From Herminiimonas sp. (lineage in GTDB: Bacteria; Pseudomonadota; Gammaproteobacteria; Burkholderiales; Burkholderiaceae_D), in the NCBI GenBank assembly GCA_028292665.1, contig JAQGLW010000163.1:1-59900 (forward strand): a stretch of 59,900 bases of DNA. The letters run 5' to 3'. The translations under genes were made by a program, and so were the position numbers. The notes under the pieces are model-generated. The model worked only from the letters and a program-made list of their open reading frames with translations. It was not told where the DNA came from and searched no databases. Shown here one piece after another: positions 35,871-45,040 of this stretch (its first letter is position 1; the number at the start of each line of letters is the position of its first letter).

Positions 35871-35899
35871 TTGAAAACCTTGCAATATTAAACTAATGT
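35871..35899 (+). promoter_or_regulatory. Candidate sigma-70 promoter of nfeD-slipin
   Basis: TTGAAA (35871-35876) and TAATGT (35894-35899) with a 17-base spacer, 32 bases before the GTG start. A GTTTTGAAAAC palindrome overlaps the -35 box. Confidence 0.45.
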
Positions 35900-35931
35900 A
35901 ATCAATACGGTCTGGCATTGCGCCGAACATC

Positions 35932-37311
35932 GTGAAACTGCTCAAAATCATTGCATTCGCATGGTTCGGACTGGTTCTGATCGCGGTCGATGCTGCGCCG
36001 AAGCAGGTAATGGTGCTGCCTCTGACAGGGGCGATCGGGCCGGCCGGTGCGGAGTTCGTCAGTCATGGCCTGGCGCTTGCAGAGAAGGGCGATGCCCAAT
36101 TGATCGTATTGCAAATGGATACGCCAGGCGGTCTCGATACTTCAATGCGCCAGATCGTCAAGGCCATTCTTGCTTCCAGTGTCCCGGTCGCTGCATTCGT
36201 TGCGCCAAGCGGCGCCCGCGCCGCGAGCGCCGGGACCTACATTCTGTATTCCAGCCATATCGCTGCAATGGCGCCTGGCACCAATCTGGGAGCGGCAACG
36301 CCGGTGCAGATCGGTTTGGGCGGACCGGAACCTGAACGTCCGCAAAAGCCGGCTCAGGAGCGCAGCCCGGACAAGGCAGCCGAAAAAAATACCGCTTCAG
36401 CCGAGCCGCAGAGCGCAATGACCAAAAAGCAGGTGCACGATGCCGCCGCGTACATTCGGGGTCTGGCGCAACTGCGCGGGCGCAACGCCGAGTGGGGCGA
36501 GCGCGCGGTGCGCGAAGCGGTCAGCCTGTCCGCCGATGAGGCGCTGGCGCAGAAAGTAATCGATGTGACCGCGCGCGATGTGCCGGACTTGCTGGTAAAG
36601 ATCAACGGCCGCAAAGTCGGCACTATCGGCGGCGAACGCACGCTTGATACCGCCGGTGCAACTGTAGTGAATATCGAGCCGGACTGGAAAACCAGGTTGC
36701 TGGCTGTCATTACCGATCCGAGTGTGGCATTGATCCTGATGATGATCGGCATATACGGATTGTTTTTTGAATTTTACAACCCGGGTTTTGTTTTGCCCGG
36801 CGTGGTTGGTGCAATTTGCCTGTTGCTTGCGCTGTTCGCATTGCAATTGCTGCCGGTTAACTACGCTGGACTAGCGCTGATTCTTCTCGGCCTGTCCTTC
36901 ATGGTGGCAGAGGTATTTCTGGCGAGTTTCGGTGTGCTCGGCATCGGCGGCATCATCGCGTTCGCAATTGGCGCAGTGATGCTGATCGATACTGAATTGC
37001 CGGGTTTCGGCATCCCGTTGTCGCTGATTGCGGGACTCGCCGCGATCACCGCGGTTTTTGTATTTTCCGTTTCCGGTCTCGCACTGAAAGCACGCAGACG
37101 GCCGGTGGTCAGCGGACAGGAACAATTGCTCCACAGCACGGGTGTGATGCTTGAAGATATTCAGACCGAAGGCTGGGTTCGTGTACAGGGCGAACGATGG
37201 TGGGCGCAAAGCGCGGTGCCGCTCAAGTGCGGCCAACGGGTGAAGGTCACGGGACGCAAGGGGCTGGTGCTCAGCGTTGCCCCTTCCGATGCGGTTCAAA
37301 AAGGAGAATAG
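35932..37311 (+). CDS. nfeD: NfeD family membrane serine protease (long form)
   Basis: The start is GTG. The 459-residue protein has a signal peptide (about 1-22), a ClpP-class protease domain (about 24-240) with [19 protein letters not shown] and the nucleophile region [10 protein letters not shown] (Ser 99), four to five membrane segments (about 262-380), and a C-terminal OB-fold NfeD domain ([20 protein letters not shown]). In archaeal relatives this protease uses a Ser-Lys pair and cuts the slipin C-terminus. The next gene is that slipin, three bases downstream, the typical NfeD1b-slipin couple. Confidence 0.95.
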   Translation: MKLLKIIAFAWFGLVLIAVDAAPKQVMVLPLTGAIGPAGAEFVSHGLALAEKGDAQLIVLQMDTPGGLDTSMRQIVKAILASSVPVAAFVAPSGARAASAGTYILYSSHIAAMAPGTNLGAATPVQIGLGGPEPERPQKPAQERSPDKAAEKNTASAEPQSAMTKKQVHDAAAYIRGLAQLRGRNAEWGERAVREAVSLSADEALAQKVIDVTARDVPDLLVKINGRKVGTIGGERTLDTAGATVVNIEPDWKTRLLAVITDPSVALILMMIGIYGLFFEFYNPGFVLPGVVGAICLLLALFALQLLPVNYAGLALILLGLSFMVAEVFLASFGVLGIGGIIAFAIGAVMLIDTELPGFGIPLSLIAGLAAITAVFVFSVSGLALKARRRPVVSGQEQLLHSTGVMLEDIQTEGWVRVQGERWWAQSAVPLKCGQRVKVTGRKGLVLSVAPSDAVQKGE

Positions 37312-37313
37312 CG

Positions 37314-38078
37314 ATGATATTCGGATTGGGATTCGGCGGCATTCTTCTGATATTGATTGCGGTGCTGGCGATATCGTCGATTCGCATATTGCGCGAATAT
37401 GAACGAGGCGTGATATTCATGCTCGGCCGTTTCTGGAAAGTCAAAGGCCCGGGCCTGATTTTCCTGATTCCTGCCGTCCAGCAGATGGTGCGGATAGACT
37501 TGCGCACGGTAGTGTTCAATGTGCCGCCGCAAGACGTGATTACGCGCGATAACGTATCGGTCAAGGTCAATGCAGTTGTTTATTTCCGCATCATCGATCC
37601 TGAAAAGTCCGTGGTCCAGGTAGTGAATTTCTTCGAGGCGACCAGCCAGCTCGCGCAGACAACGCTGCGTTCGGTGCTGGGAAAGCATGAGCTCGACGAA
37701 TTGCTGGCCGAACGGGAAAAGCTGAATTTCGATATTCAGAAAGTGCTCGATAGCCAAACCGATGCATGGGGCATCAAGGTATCGAATGTCGAAATCAAGG
37801 ATGTCGACCTGAATGAATCAATGGTGCGTGCAATTGCGCGGCAGGCTGAAGCGGAACGCGAGCGGCGCGCAAAGATAATTCATGCCGAGGGGGAATATCA
37901 GGCGTCCGAGAAATTGTTGCAAGCCGCGCAGATGCTGGCGCAACAGCCGGAAGCGATGCAGCTGCGCTACTTGCAGACACTGACCAATATCGCCGGCGAT
38001 AAAAGTTCTACCATCGTATTTCCGGTGCCGATGGATATCCTGGCTTTGCTGGTCAACAAGAACGTGCAACTGCCGTGA
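37314..38078 (+). CDS. Slipin (SPFH/prohibitin-like membrane protein)
   Basis: ATG at 37314 follows AAGGAG. The 254-residue product has an N-terminal membrane hairpin ([20 protein letters not shown]), the SPFH domain ([40 protein letters not shown]) and a C-terminal coiled coil ([20 protein letters not shown]). The end LALLVNK is the hydrophobic segment cut by NfeD in relatives. It is thought to organise membrane microdomains. Confidence 0.96.
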   Translation: MIFGLGFGGILLILIAVLAISSIRILREYERGVIFMLGRFWKVKGPGLIFLIPAVQQMVRIDLRTVVFNVPPQDVITRDNVSVKVNAVVYFRIIDPEKSVVQVVNFFEATSQLAQTTLRSVLGKHELDELLAEREKLNFDIQKVLDSQTDAWGIKVSNVEIKDVDLNESMVRAIARQAEAERERRAKIIHAEGEYQASEKLLQAAQMLAQQPEAMQLRYLQTLTNIAGDKSSTIVFPVPMDILALLVNKNVQLP

Positions 38079-38205
38079 CAAGGCCGGTGCAGCATAAGTG
38101 CAAAGCGGTGCGGCCGAGGCCCTGCATTTCCATTCGGTAACTCAACAGAGGCCTGATCCACAAGTGGCTTCCAAGTTGATGGAAGTCAAGGCAGGATATA
38201 AGCAT

Positions 38206-38234
38206 TTCTATTATCGTCGGCAATAACGATAGAA
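38206..38234. repeat. Imperfect inverted repeat before the GT4 gene
   Basis: TTCTATTATCGT and ACGATAGAA pair over nine bases with a two-base bulge, ending 18 bases before the GTG start of the glycosyltransferase. It may be a leader hairpin or operator. No clear promoter was seen in the 174-bp gap from 38079. Confidence 0.35.
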
Positions 38235-38252
38235 AAAAGTTGGCCGCCTAAA

Positions 38253-39389
38253 GTGCATTTAGTAGACATCACCATGTTCTACCCAGCGGAAACCGGCGGG
38301 GTCAGGACTTATCTCACTGCAAAAGCGCATTGGCTCGCTCAGCGCAAGCGAATTGACCATACCGTTGTCGCGCCCGTGCTGGCAGATGCCCGCAGCGAGA
38401 CTTCGCTTGTCGGCGTGCCCAGCGTGCCGATTCCATACAGCAATGGCCATCGGATACCGTTATCGGCGCTGATGACCGCACGCGCATTGCGCCGGCTTCA
38501 GCCGGACTTGATTGAAGTCGGCGATCCTTATCAATTTGCCTGGACTGCGTTACGCGTCAAGAATGAAATGAACGTGCCTGCAGTGGCTTTCTATCATTCC
38601 GATCTTCCCAGATTGGTCGGGCAACGCTTCGGCAGGATTGCGCAACGGGCTGCAACCAGATATGTGACCTGTCTGTACCGGCAATTCGATCTGGTGCTGG
38701 CGCCCAGCGAGGTAATGGCGCAACGCTTGCGCAACATGGGGATTCATCAAGTGAAGCATCAGCCGCTCGGGGTCGACACATCGGTGTTTTCTCCGGAACG
38801 CAAAAACAATCACTTGCGCGAGCAGATCGGACTATCCAGAGATACCCGGCTATTGATATATGCGGGACGTTTCACCAGGGAGAAAAAACTGCCGCTTCTG
38901 ATCAATGCGGTCGAGCGGCTCGGCCATCCCTATCATCTGATCATGGTCGGCAGCGGCGGGGAGCTGCGTTCTTCGGCGCATGTCACTTATCTGCCGTTTC
39001 AGCGCGATGCATCTGCGCTGGCGGGCTTGATCGCCAGTTGCGATGTGCTGGTTCATCCTGGCGATCAGGAGACATTCGGGCTGGTCGTGCTTGAGGCAAT
39101 GGCATGCGGTATCCCGGTGATAGGCGTGGCTGCAGGCGGCGTGGAAGAGCTGATCGATCGCGACACCGGGCTGCTGGTGGCGCCGGGCGATTCGAATGCG
39201 CTGATGGAAGGAATCAAGCGCATTTATAAAGATGATCTGGCAGCGCTGGGAGCGAACGCGCGCCGCAAAATGCTGGAAAAGTACGATTGGAGCATGATCA
39301 TTCCCCAGTTGATGTCGCACTATGCAAATCTGTTCGCTGCCCGGCAAAGGGCGGAGCTGGAAGAGGGAACCTTGTATGCCATCGACTGA
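38253..39389 (+). CDS. GT4 family glycosyltransferase
   Basis: This 378-residue GT-B enzyme starts with GTG (HLVDITMFYPAETGGVRTYL: the Gly-Gly loop near the donor site). The N-domain has IEVGDPYQFAW and VAFYHSDLP; the C-domain has LLIYAGRFTREKKLPLLINA and the donor-binding EX7E region HPGDQETFGLVVLEAMACG. It resembles mannosyl- or phosphatidylinositol-type transferases, but donor and acceptor cannot be read. It overlaps the deacetylase-like gene by 14 bases. Confidence 0.93.
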   Translation: MHLVDITMFYPAETGGVRTYLTAKAHWLAQRKRIDHTVVAPVLADARSETSLVGVPSVPIPYSNGHRIPLSALMTARALRRLQPDLIEVGDPYQFAWTALRVKNEMNVPAVAFYHSDLPRLVGQRFGRIAQRAATRYVTCLYRQFDLVLAPSEVMAQRLRNMGIHQVKHQPLGVDTSVFSPERKNNHLREQIGLSRDTRLLIYAGRFTREKKLPLLINAVERLGHPYHLIMVGSGGELRSSAHVTYLPFQRDASALAGLIASCDVLVHPGDQETFGLVVLEAMACGIPVIGVAAGGVEELIDRDTGLLVAPGDSNALMEGIKRIYKDDLAALGANARRKMLEKYDWSMIIPQLMSHYANLFAARQRAELEEGTLYAID

Positions 39390-40173
39390 ATTGCAGCGAT
39401 CCCTGTGTGTCTCGGTGCACGATGTAGCGCCGCATACCTGGCCGCAATGCGAACGCCTGCTGCAGGCGATTCGTGAAGTGGCTGACATACCGGTCACTCT
39501 GCTTGTGGTTCCTGCCTACCACCATCATCCGGTCACCGATGCGGCGCGGTACGATCGCTTGCTGGAACAGCGCCTGTCGCTGGGGGATGAATTGGCGTTG
39601 CATGGCTATACCCATCTTGATGAAGGCCTGGCGCCCGGCTGTTTGTGGGGAAAATTCACACGGCAGGTATATACGCAGGGCGAAGGAGAGTTTTCTGCAC
39701 TCGGCGTCAATGAAGCCAGGCGCCGCCTGACATGGGGACTCGAATGGTTCGAGCACCGCGGATGGCCGGTCCACGGATTCGTGGCTCCGGCCTGGCTGCT
39801 TGGTGACGGCGCATGGCAAGCGCTGGATGATTTCGCATTCAAATATACAACGACGCTAAGCCGGTTTTATGCGTTGCCCGAGCGCCGGTCGTTATTGTCG
39901 CCCAGTCTGGTCTACAGCGCGCGCAACGGCTGGGGCAGGGCGGCATCCCGTCAGGGAAACTCGCTATGGTGCGGCATGCTGCAAAATGCAACGCTGGTGC
40001 GTCTCGGCTTGCATCCGAATGATGCGCACTATCCTCGCACTGTCGCGCACTTTCAGAAATTGATTGAAAAACTGCTGATGACAAGGCAAGCCATGACGAA
40101 AGCTTCTTTCGTCCAAAAATGGGTTGCATCGTTAGACCGGCATGACCGGCCGCAGTGGAAAATAGCCGACTGA
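39376..40173 (+). CDS. Polysaccharide deacetylase-like protein (DUF2334 type)
   Basis: ATG at 39376 follows GAGGGAA inside the end of the GT4 gene. The 265-residue product begins CVSVHDVAPHTWPQCERLL, with the HD motif near the N-terminus, VVPAYHHHP, and LSLGDELALHGYTHLDEG, which provide the Asp and His residues of the NodB/DUF2334 fold. There is no signal peptide, so it is probably cytoplasmic and may act on the lipid-linked product of the GT4 enzyme. Confidence 0.88.
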   Translation: MPSTELQRSLCVSVHDVAPHTWPQCERLLQAIREVADIPVTLLVVPAYHHHPVTDAARYDRLLEQRLSLGDELALHGYTHLDEGLAPGCLWGKFTRQVYTQGEGEFSALGVNEARRRLTWGLEWFEHRGWPVHGFVAPAWLLGDGAWQALDDFAFKYTTTLSRFYALPERRSLLSPSLVYSARNGWGRAASRQGNSLWCGMLQNATLVRLGLHPNDAHYPRTVAHFQKLIEKLLMTRQAMTKASFVQKWVASLDRHDRPQWKIAD

Positions 40174-40208
40174 ATGGAGCGCATGAAAAATAACACTTGA
40201 ATAACTTT

Positions 40209-40237
40209 TTGTCATGCCGTCTTGATGCGCCCATAAA
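40209..40237 (+). promoter_or_regulatory. Candidate promoter of zapB-zapA
   Basis: TTGTCA (40209-40214) and CATAAA (40232-40237), spacer 17, in the 180-bp gap between the deacetylase-like gene and zapB. Confidence 0.45.
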
Positions 40238-40337
40238 ATTTGCCACCCTTTACGGCGCGTTACACGCAGTAAAGATAATGGGTGTCTTGAAAAACCACTG
40301 CCAAGTATCTGAATCTATTGACGGAAATTCATTTGCA

Positions 40338-40349
40338 CCACTATAGTGG
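40338..40349. promoter_or_regulatory. 12-bp perfect palindrome before zapB
   Basis: CCACTATAGTGG ends four bases before the zapB ATG, exactly where the ribosome binding site should be, and no clear Shine-Dalgarno sequence is present. It could be an operator or a small hairpin that limits translation. Confidence 0.4.
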
Positions 40350-40353
40350 CGGC

Positions 40354-40569
40354 ATGATTTCTGAATTTCACTTACTTTCCGAAAAAATCAACCAATTGGC
40401 TGAGCTGACGCAATCGCTGCGCCGGGAAAATGCCGACTTGCGTTTGAATACGGCAGCCCTCGCTATCGAAAATGCGGAGCTGTCCAGGCGAATGCAGCAG
40501 GCGCACCAGCGCGTATCCGCGCTGCTGAAAAAAATCCCGTTATCCGAGGAAGATGAGGAAGCCGCATGA
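40354..40569 (+). CDS. zapB: ZapB-like coiled-coil cell-division protein, 71 aa
   Basis: The product is one long coiled coil: FHLLSEKINQLAELTQSLRR, then ENADLRLNTAALAIENAELS, ending in an acidic tail. This is the TIGR02449-type protein found before zapA in proteobacteria. I use the ATG at 40354 (MISEF); a TTG 12 codons upstream would span the palindrome and is less likely. The stop overlaps the zapA ATG (ATGA). It is expected to support the Z-ring together with ZapA. Confidence 0.87.
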   Translation: MISEFHLLSEKINQLAELTQSLRRENADLRLNTAALAIENAELSRRMQQAHQRVSALLKKIPLSEEDEEAA

Positions 40570-40877
40570 TCCAGCTGAATGTAACGATCATGGGGCAGTC
40601 CTACAAGCTGGCATGCAAGGAAGGCGAAGAAGCGGCGTTGCAGGAGGCAGTCGCTTATTTGGACAGCAAGATGTGCGTGATTCGCGATGCCGGCAAGATC
40701 AAGGGCAACGATCGGATCGCGGTGATGGCCGCACTCGGCATTGCCGCCGAACTGCTGGCCACCAAGTCGCCCGAAGGTCCTCTATCGGATATGACGATGT
40801 CCGAAGTCAGGCAAAAAATTACCGCAATGCATGCCGTGCTCGATATGGCGTTGACGCCGCAGGAAAATCTCTTTTAA
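40566..40877 (+). CDS. zapA: Cell-division protein ZapA
   Basis: The 103-residue product shows the ZapA head (LNVTIMGQSYKLACKEGEEA, LQEAVAYLDSKMCVIRDAGK) and the helix IKGNDRIAVMAALGIAAELL. ZapA binds FtsZ and bundles filaments at the division site. It is followed by 6S RNA, the conserved proteobacterial arrangement. Confidence 0.95.
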   Translation: MIQLNVTIMGQSYKLACKEGEEAALQEAVAYLDSKMCVIRDAGKIKGNDRIAVMAALGIAAELLATKSPEGPLSDMTMSEVRQKITAMHAVLDMALTPQENLF

Positions 40878-40985
40878 TTTTTTTCTGAGATATCGGGAAC
40901 AAATTTCCCTCAGGAGGAAATGGATCGAGCTAATCCGGCGCGTTACGGCACTTCATTAACTCTGCCCTGCAATAGCCAAAACTGT

Positions 40986-41013
40986 TTGACATGCATTCCG
41001 ATTGGAGTAGACT
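40986..41013 (+). promoter_or_regulatory. Promoter of 6S RNA
   Basis: Consensus TTGACA (40986-40991) and TAGACT (41008-41013), spacer 16, put the start near 41020, where the 6S closing stem begins. The RNA may also be processed from the zapA transcript. Confidence 0.65.
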
Positions 41014-41019
41014 TATCTC

Positions 41020-41200
41020 TCCTGCCGTGTTCGCGATTGCCATATATTCCTTGAACCATTTATGCGCATCGGTTGCGGAACTTTGTTCGATGGGAGTGAG
41101 CGTCGCTAGTCCGACGAACCCGAAGTTGAACTAACTGTGACCACCTTGAACCGTTTTGGTTCGGGATGCCGGCAAAGCGGCACAGGCGGGACTTTATTCG
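41020..41200 (+). ncRNA. ssrS: 6S RNA, about 180 nt
   Basis: The region lies just after zapA, the usual place of ssrS. The ends can pair: CCTGCCG near 41021-41027 with CGGCACAGG near 41178-41186. The 3' half has the conserved hairpin CTTGAACC...GGTTCGGG and ACCTTGAACC also seen in Escherichia coli 6S; the 5' half has CCTTGAACC. A sigma-70 promoter precedes it and a strong terminator follows. 6S RNA mimics an open promoter and sequesters sigma-70 RNA polymerase in stationary phase. Exact ends are estimated. The fau gene that often follows is absent here. Confidence 0.85.
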
Positions 41201-41201
41201 T

Positions 41202-41233
41202 AAGCGGTTGCATTTATGCAGCCGCTTTTTTTT
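41202..41233 (+). terminator. Intrinsic terminator after 6S RNA
   Basis: AAGCGG and TGCA pair with TGCA and CCGCTT around a TTTA loop with one mismatch, followed by eight T (41226-41233). Confidence 0.85.
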
Positions 41234-41355
41234 GGAATTTCGGGACAGAGCAAGACGTCGTAGCGCATCGGACTTTTCTGTCTCCGGCATTATAGGAAAA
41301 CTGCAGACAGAGTTTGCTTCGTTCTTGCGGAGATTTTGTCCCGACAAATACAAAA

Positions 41356-41817
41356 ATGCGATATTGGTTAATGAAATCCGAGCCCGGGGAGGTCAGCATC
41401 GACGATGCGCTGGCAGCGGCGCACCAGGCAGTACCATGGACCGGCGTGCGAAATTATCAGGCGCGCAATTTCATGCGCGATGCAATGCAGGTCGGCGACG
41501 GCGTGCTGTTTTACCATTCCAGTTGCGCAGAACCGGGGATAGCCGGACTGGCGGTGGTGGCGAGCGCGGCATATCCGGACGACACACAGTTCGACCGGCA
41601 GAGTAAATATTTCGACGCCAAGGCAACGCATGAAAGTCCGCGCTGGATGCTGGTCGATGTGCGGGCACTCAAGAAAACGCGGCTGATCGCGCTTGCGGAA
41701 CTGCGCTTGCATCCGGAGCTGGCCGACATGATGATACTCAAGCGCGGCAACCGGCTGTCGATCACACCGGTGACGCCGGCTGAATGGCTCTATATTACGC
41801 AGCAATTACTTCAATAA
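41356..41817 (+). CDS. EVE domain protein, 153 aa
   Basis: The product begins MRYWLMKSEPGEVSIDDAL, followed by WTGVRNYQARNFMRDAMQVG and VLFYHSSCAEPGIAGLAVV, all EVE/PUA-like signatures. The fold has a pocket thought to bind modified bases in DNA or RNA. The start at 41356 is the family start. It is in a run with 6S RNA and the TSUP gene, a common betaproteobacterial order. Confidence 0.95.
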   Translation: MRYWLMKSEPGEVSIDDALAAAHQAVPWTGVRNYQARNFMRDAMQVGDGVLFYHSSCAEPGIAGLAVVASAAYPDDTQFDRQSKYFDAKATHESPRWMLVDVRALKKTRLIALAELRLHPELADMMILKRGNRLSITPVTPAEWLYITQQLLQ

Positions 41818-41834
41818 TAATTTCAGGATGCCGG

Positions 41835-42638
41835 ATGGATATCGGTTTGATTATCGCTTTTTTGGCATTAGGGGCAGCAACCGGCTTTGCCGCAGGTCTG
41901 CTTGGCATCGGGGGCGGCATGCTGCTGGTTCCGTTCATTATGTTTTTGCTGGCGGCCAAAAATTTTCCGAAAGAGCTGACCGTCCACATGGCGATCGCGA
42001 CTTCGCTTGCAACCATTATGTTTACGTCGATTTCGTCGGTACGCGCGCATCACAAGCGAGGCGCAGTGTCGTGGCATATCGTGAAGCTGCTGGCGCCCGG
42101 CATTCTGATCGGGTCCTGGATCGGTCCATGGATAGGCAAGCAGATGAATTCAGCGGGCCTGGCGCTTTTTTTTGCCGTGTTCGTGGCATCGTCGGCGACC
42201 CAGATGCTGCTCGATAAAAAACCGGCCGGATCGCGCGATCTGCCGCCTGCGCCGGGCATGTTCGGCGCAGGCGGCGTGATCGGTATCCTGTCCGGTCTGG
42301 TCGGCGCGGGCGGCGGATTCATTTCCGTGCCGTTCATGACCTGGTGTAACGTGAAGATCCACAATGCGGTCGCGACCAGTGCGGCGCTCGGATTTCCAAT
42401 CGCATTGGCAGGCACGCTATCGAATATTTACTACGGCATGAATACGCCGGGTTTGCCGTCCGGTTCGCTCGGGTTTATTTATCTGCCGGCGCTGCTGGTG
42501 ATCTCGGCGACCAGCGTGCTGACCGCTCCGGCCGGCGCCAGAACCGCGCACAATCTGCCGGTAAAATCGTTGAAGAAAGTATTCGCGATCATGCTTTACA
42601 TATTGGCTGCCTACATGCTGTACAAGGCAATACGCTGA
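41835..42638 (+). CDS. TSUP/TauE-SafE family anion exporter
   Basis: This 267-residue inner-membrane protein has about eight hydrophobic segments and the paired signatures AAGLLGIGGGMLLVPF and GLVGAGGGFISVPFM, one in each half. The family exports sulphite, sulphoacetate or similar organosulphur anions. Start at 41835, 17 bases after the EVE stop. Substrate not readable from sequence. Confidence 0.93.
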   Translation: MDIGLIIAFLALGAATGFAAGLLGIGGGMLLVPFIMFLLAAKNFPKELTVHMAIATSLATIMFTSISSVRAHHKRGAVSWHIVKLLAPGILIGSWIGPWIGKQMNSAGLALFFAVFVASSATQMLLDKKPAGSRDLPPAPGMFGAGGVIGILSGLVGAGGGFISVPFMTWCNVKIHNAVATSAALGFPIALAGTLSNIYYGMNTPGLPSGSLGFIYLPALLVISATSVLTAPAGARTAHNLPVKSLKKVFAIMLYILAAYMLYKAIR

Positions 42639-42660
42639 TTGCCTGAGCGGCCAATGCGGT

Positions 42661-44181
42661 TCACGGATTTTTGTACTGCTCGCGCAGTATATTCTTCTGT
42701 ACTTTTCCCATCGTATTTCTAGGCAAGTCATCCAGAAAGAAGATGCGTTTCGGTACCTTGAAATTGGCGATTTTCGTCTTGAGCGACGCAATGATGCCTG
42801 CTTCCGATATTTTGGCGTTTGGCCTGGAGACAATCACGGCGGTGACCGCTTCGCCAAACTCCGGATGCGGTATGCCGATCACAGCCGATTCGAGCACGCC
42901 GGCCATTTCATCGATTACCGACTCGATTTCTTTCGGATACACGTTGTAGCCGCCGGAGATGATCAGATCCTTGCTGCGGCCGACGATCGACAGATAACCG
43001 CCGGCATCGAACTTGCCGACGTCGCCAGTCTTGAAATAACCATCCGGCGTGAATTCTTCCGCAGTTTTTCCGGGCATGCGCCAGTATCCCTTGAACACGT
43101 TCGGTCCCTTGACCTGTATATCGCCTATTCCGCCGGCGGTACAGAGCACGCCATCCCGTTTCGCCACACGTACCGACACGCCGGGCAACGGCAGTCCTGC
43201 GGTGCCGCCGATACGTTCACCGGCATACGGATTGGATGTCAGCATTGCGGTTTCGGTCATGCCGTAGCGTTCCAGTATCGTGTGGCCGGTGCGGCGCCTG
43301 AAGTCGATGAAAGTTTCAGTCAACAGCGGCGCGGAGCCGGATATGAACAGCCTCAGGTTGCCGCAGACTTCCTGATTGAACGATGGATCGGCCAGCAGCC
43401 GCACGTAATAAGTCGGCACACCCATGAACAATGTCGAGCGCGGCAGGTATTTGATCACATCGGCGCTATCGAACTTCGGCAGGAAAATCATTTTGCTGCC
43501 GTTGAGCAGCGCGCCGTGCGCGGCAACGAACAAGCCATGGATATGAAACAGAGGCAGTGAATGCAGCAGCACATCGCCGGGTTGCCACTGCCAGTAATCT
43601 TGCAGAACTTTCGCATTGGAGGCGAGATTGTCGTGCGTGAGCATCGCACCTTTGCTGCGGCCGGTGGTACCGGAGGTATACAGAATGGCGGCGAGATCGT
43701 CGGGCTGTTTCACCGCCGTTTCAAACGTATCGGCATGATGTGCCGCGCGCTGCAACAGCGATCCGGAGTTTTTTCCGTTATGTGCTTCGCCGAGCGTAAA
43801 CACATGCCTGGTTCCGGACTTGAATGCGCTTTGCGCTACCCAGCCAAAATTACCGGGCGAACAAACGATGACCGCCGGTTCCGCATCCTTGAGGAAGTAA
43901 TCGATCTCGGCGGCGCGATAGGCGATATTCAATGGCAGATAGACGTAACCGGCGCGGATGGTCGCCAGATAGAGCATCAATGCCTCCGGCGACTTTTCGA
44001 CATGCGCCGCGATGCGGGATCCTGCCGGCAGATTCAGGCTGGTCAACAGGTTGGCAATTTTTGCCGTTGCATGGTGCAGATCATTCCATGAATAATATTG
44101 CCCGGTATGGGTTTCGATGCAGCATGCGCTGCGGTCTGCGGGGAATCGTGATTCGAAGAGTGCGTAAAGGTTGTCGTTCAT
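42661..44181 (-). CDS. matB: Malonyl-CoA synthetase-like acyl-CoA ligase
   Basis: This 506-residue ANL enzyme has the AMP-binding P-loop ILYTSGTTGRSKGAMLTH, SLPLFHIHGLFVA, ERYGMTETAML, GYFKTGDVGKFDAGGYLSIV and the C-terminal hinge and catalytic Lys region LPRNTMGKVQKNILRE. The HIHGLFVA and last motif match malonyl-CoA synthetases (MatB), which make malonyl-CoA from malonate, ATP and CoA. No malonate decarboxylase or transporter is next to it, so the exact acid remains inferred. Confidence 0.88.
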   Translation of the reverse strand: MNDNLYALFESRFPADRSACCIETHTGQYYSWNDLHHATAKIANLLTSLNLPAGSRIAAHVEKSPEALMLYLATIRAGYVYLPLNIAYRAAEIDYFLKDAEPAVIVCSPGNFGWVAQSAFKSGTRHVFTLGEAHNGKNSGSLLQRAAHHADTFETAVKQPDDLAAILYTSGTTGRSKGAMLTHDNLASNAKVLQDYWQWQPGDVLLHSLPLFHIHGLFVAAHGALLNGSKMIFLPKFDSADVIKYLPRSTLFMGVPTYYVRLLADPSFNQEVCGNLRLFISGSAPLLTETFIDFRRRTGHTILERYGMTETAMLTSNPYAGERIGGTAGLPLPGVSVRVAKRDGVLCTAGGIGDIQVKGPNVFKGYWRMPGKTAEEFTPDGYFKTGDVGKFDAGGYLSIVGRSKDLIISGGYNVYPKEIESVIDEMAGVLESAVIGIPHPEFGEAVTAVIVSRPNAKISEAGIIASLKTKIANFKVPKRIFFLDDLPRNTMGKVQKNILREQYKNP

Positions 44182-44236
44182 GCTTCAGGGAGTATTTTCG
44201 ATCATGTTTTATTTGTCTTGCCGATAACGAAGTACG

Positions 44237-45040
44237 CTACGGCTGCGCCGGCCGCTGCTTATAGGCGATCAATAATAATACGATGCCGAGCGCAATCATC
44301 GGCAACGATAGCATCTGCCCGGCAGAAATGGTCAGGCCGGCAAACGATACTTCATAATCCGGCGTGCGGAAATATTCGGTAAAGAACCGGGCGCAGCCGT
44401 AGCCCAACGCGAACACGCCGCTGACGGCCATGCGGGGACGCGGTTTGCGCGCATACAGCCACAGGATGATGAACAGCAGCACGCCGTCGATCAGCGCCTG
44501 GTAGATTGGTGAGGGATGACGCGGAAGATTATCGACATTCGGCCAGATCATGGCCCATGGCAGAGACGGGTCCGCAACGCGGCCGGGCAATTCCGCATTG
44601 ATGAAATTGCCGATGCGTCCTGCCGCATAACCGAGCGGCACCATCGGTGCGATGAAATCCAGAATATCCATTGCACTGCGTCCCACCTTGCGTCCCCACA
44701 GCGCCATCGCAATCATCACGCCCAGGAAGCCGCCATGGAATGACATGCCGCCTTTCCAAACCGCGATGATATCGGCCGGGTGCGAAAAATAATACGCCGG
44801 GTTATAAAACAGCACTTCGCCCAACCGTCCGCCGATGACGACGCCCAACACACCATAGAACAGCATGTCATCCAGGTCTTCCTTTTTCCAGCCGGCGGCA
44901 GCGATATGCGGTTGCCGGATGCGTATTCTGCCGAGGGCGATGAACTGCGCGAACGCAAGCAAATACATCAATCCGTACCAGCGTACGGACAAGGGACCAA
45001 GCGAAAAGGCGATGGGGTCGGGCATCGGATGGATCAGCAT
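44237..45040 (-). CDS. lgt: Prolipoprotein diacylglyceryl transferase
   Basis: The 267-residue membrane enzyme has seven segments, [13 protein letters not shown] with the conserved Arg-Trp-Tyr region, [23 protein letters not shown] and the signature [14 protein letters not shown]. It adds diacylglycerol to the lipobox Cys of lipoproteins, including the TPR lipoprotein of this window. Its start is directly next to the LysR stop, so the two may be co-transcribed. Confidence 0.97.
   Translation of the reverse strand: MLIHPMPDPIAFSLGPLSVRWYGLMYLLAFAQFIALGRIRIRQPHIAAAGWKKEDLDDMLFYGVLGVVIGGRLGEVLFYNPAYYFSHPADIIAVWKGGMSFHGGFLGVMIAMALWGRKVGRSAMDILDFIAPMVPLGYAAGRIGNFINAELPGRVADPSLPWAMIWPNVDNLPRHPSPIYQALIDGVLLFIILWLYARKPRPRMAVSGVFALGYGCARFFTEYFRTPDYEVSFAGLTISAGQMLSLPMIALGIVLLLIAYKQRPAQP

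Noticed and set aside
40318-40353. TTG start for zapB at 40318
   Set aside because: Would add 12 residues not typical of the family and cover the palindrome; the ATG at 40354 gives the usual MISEF start.
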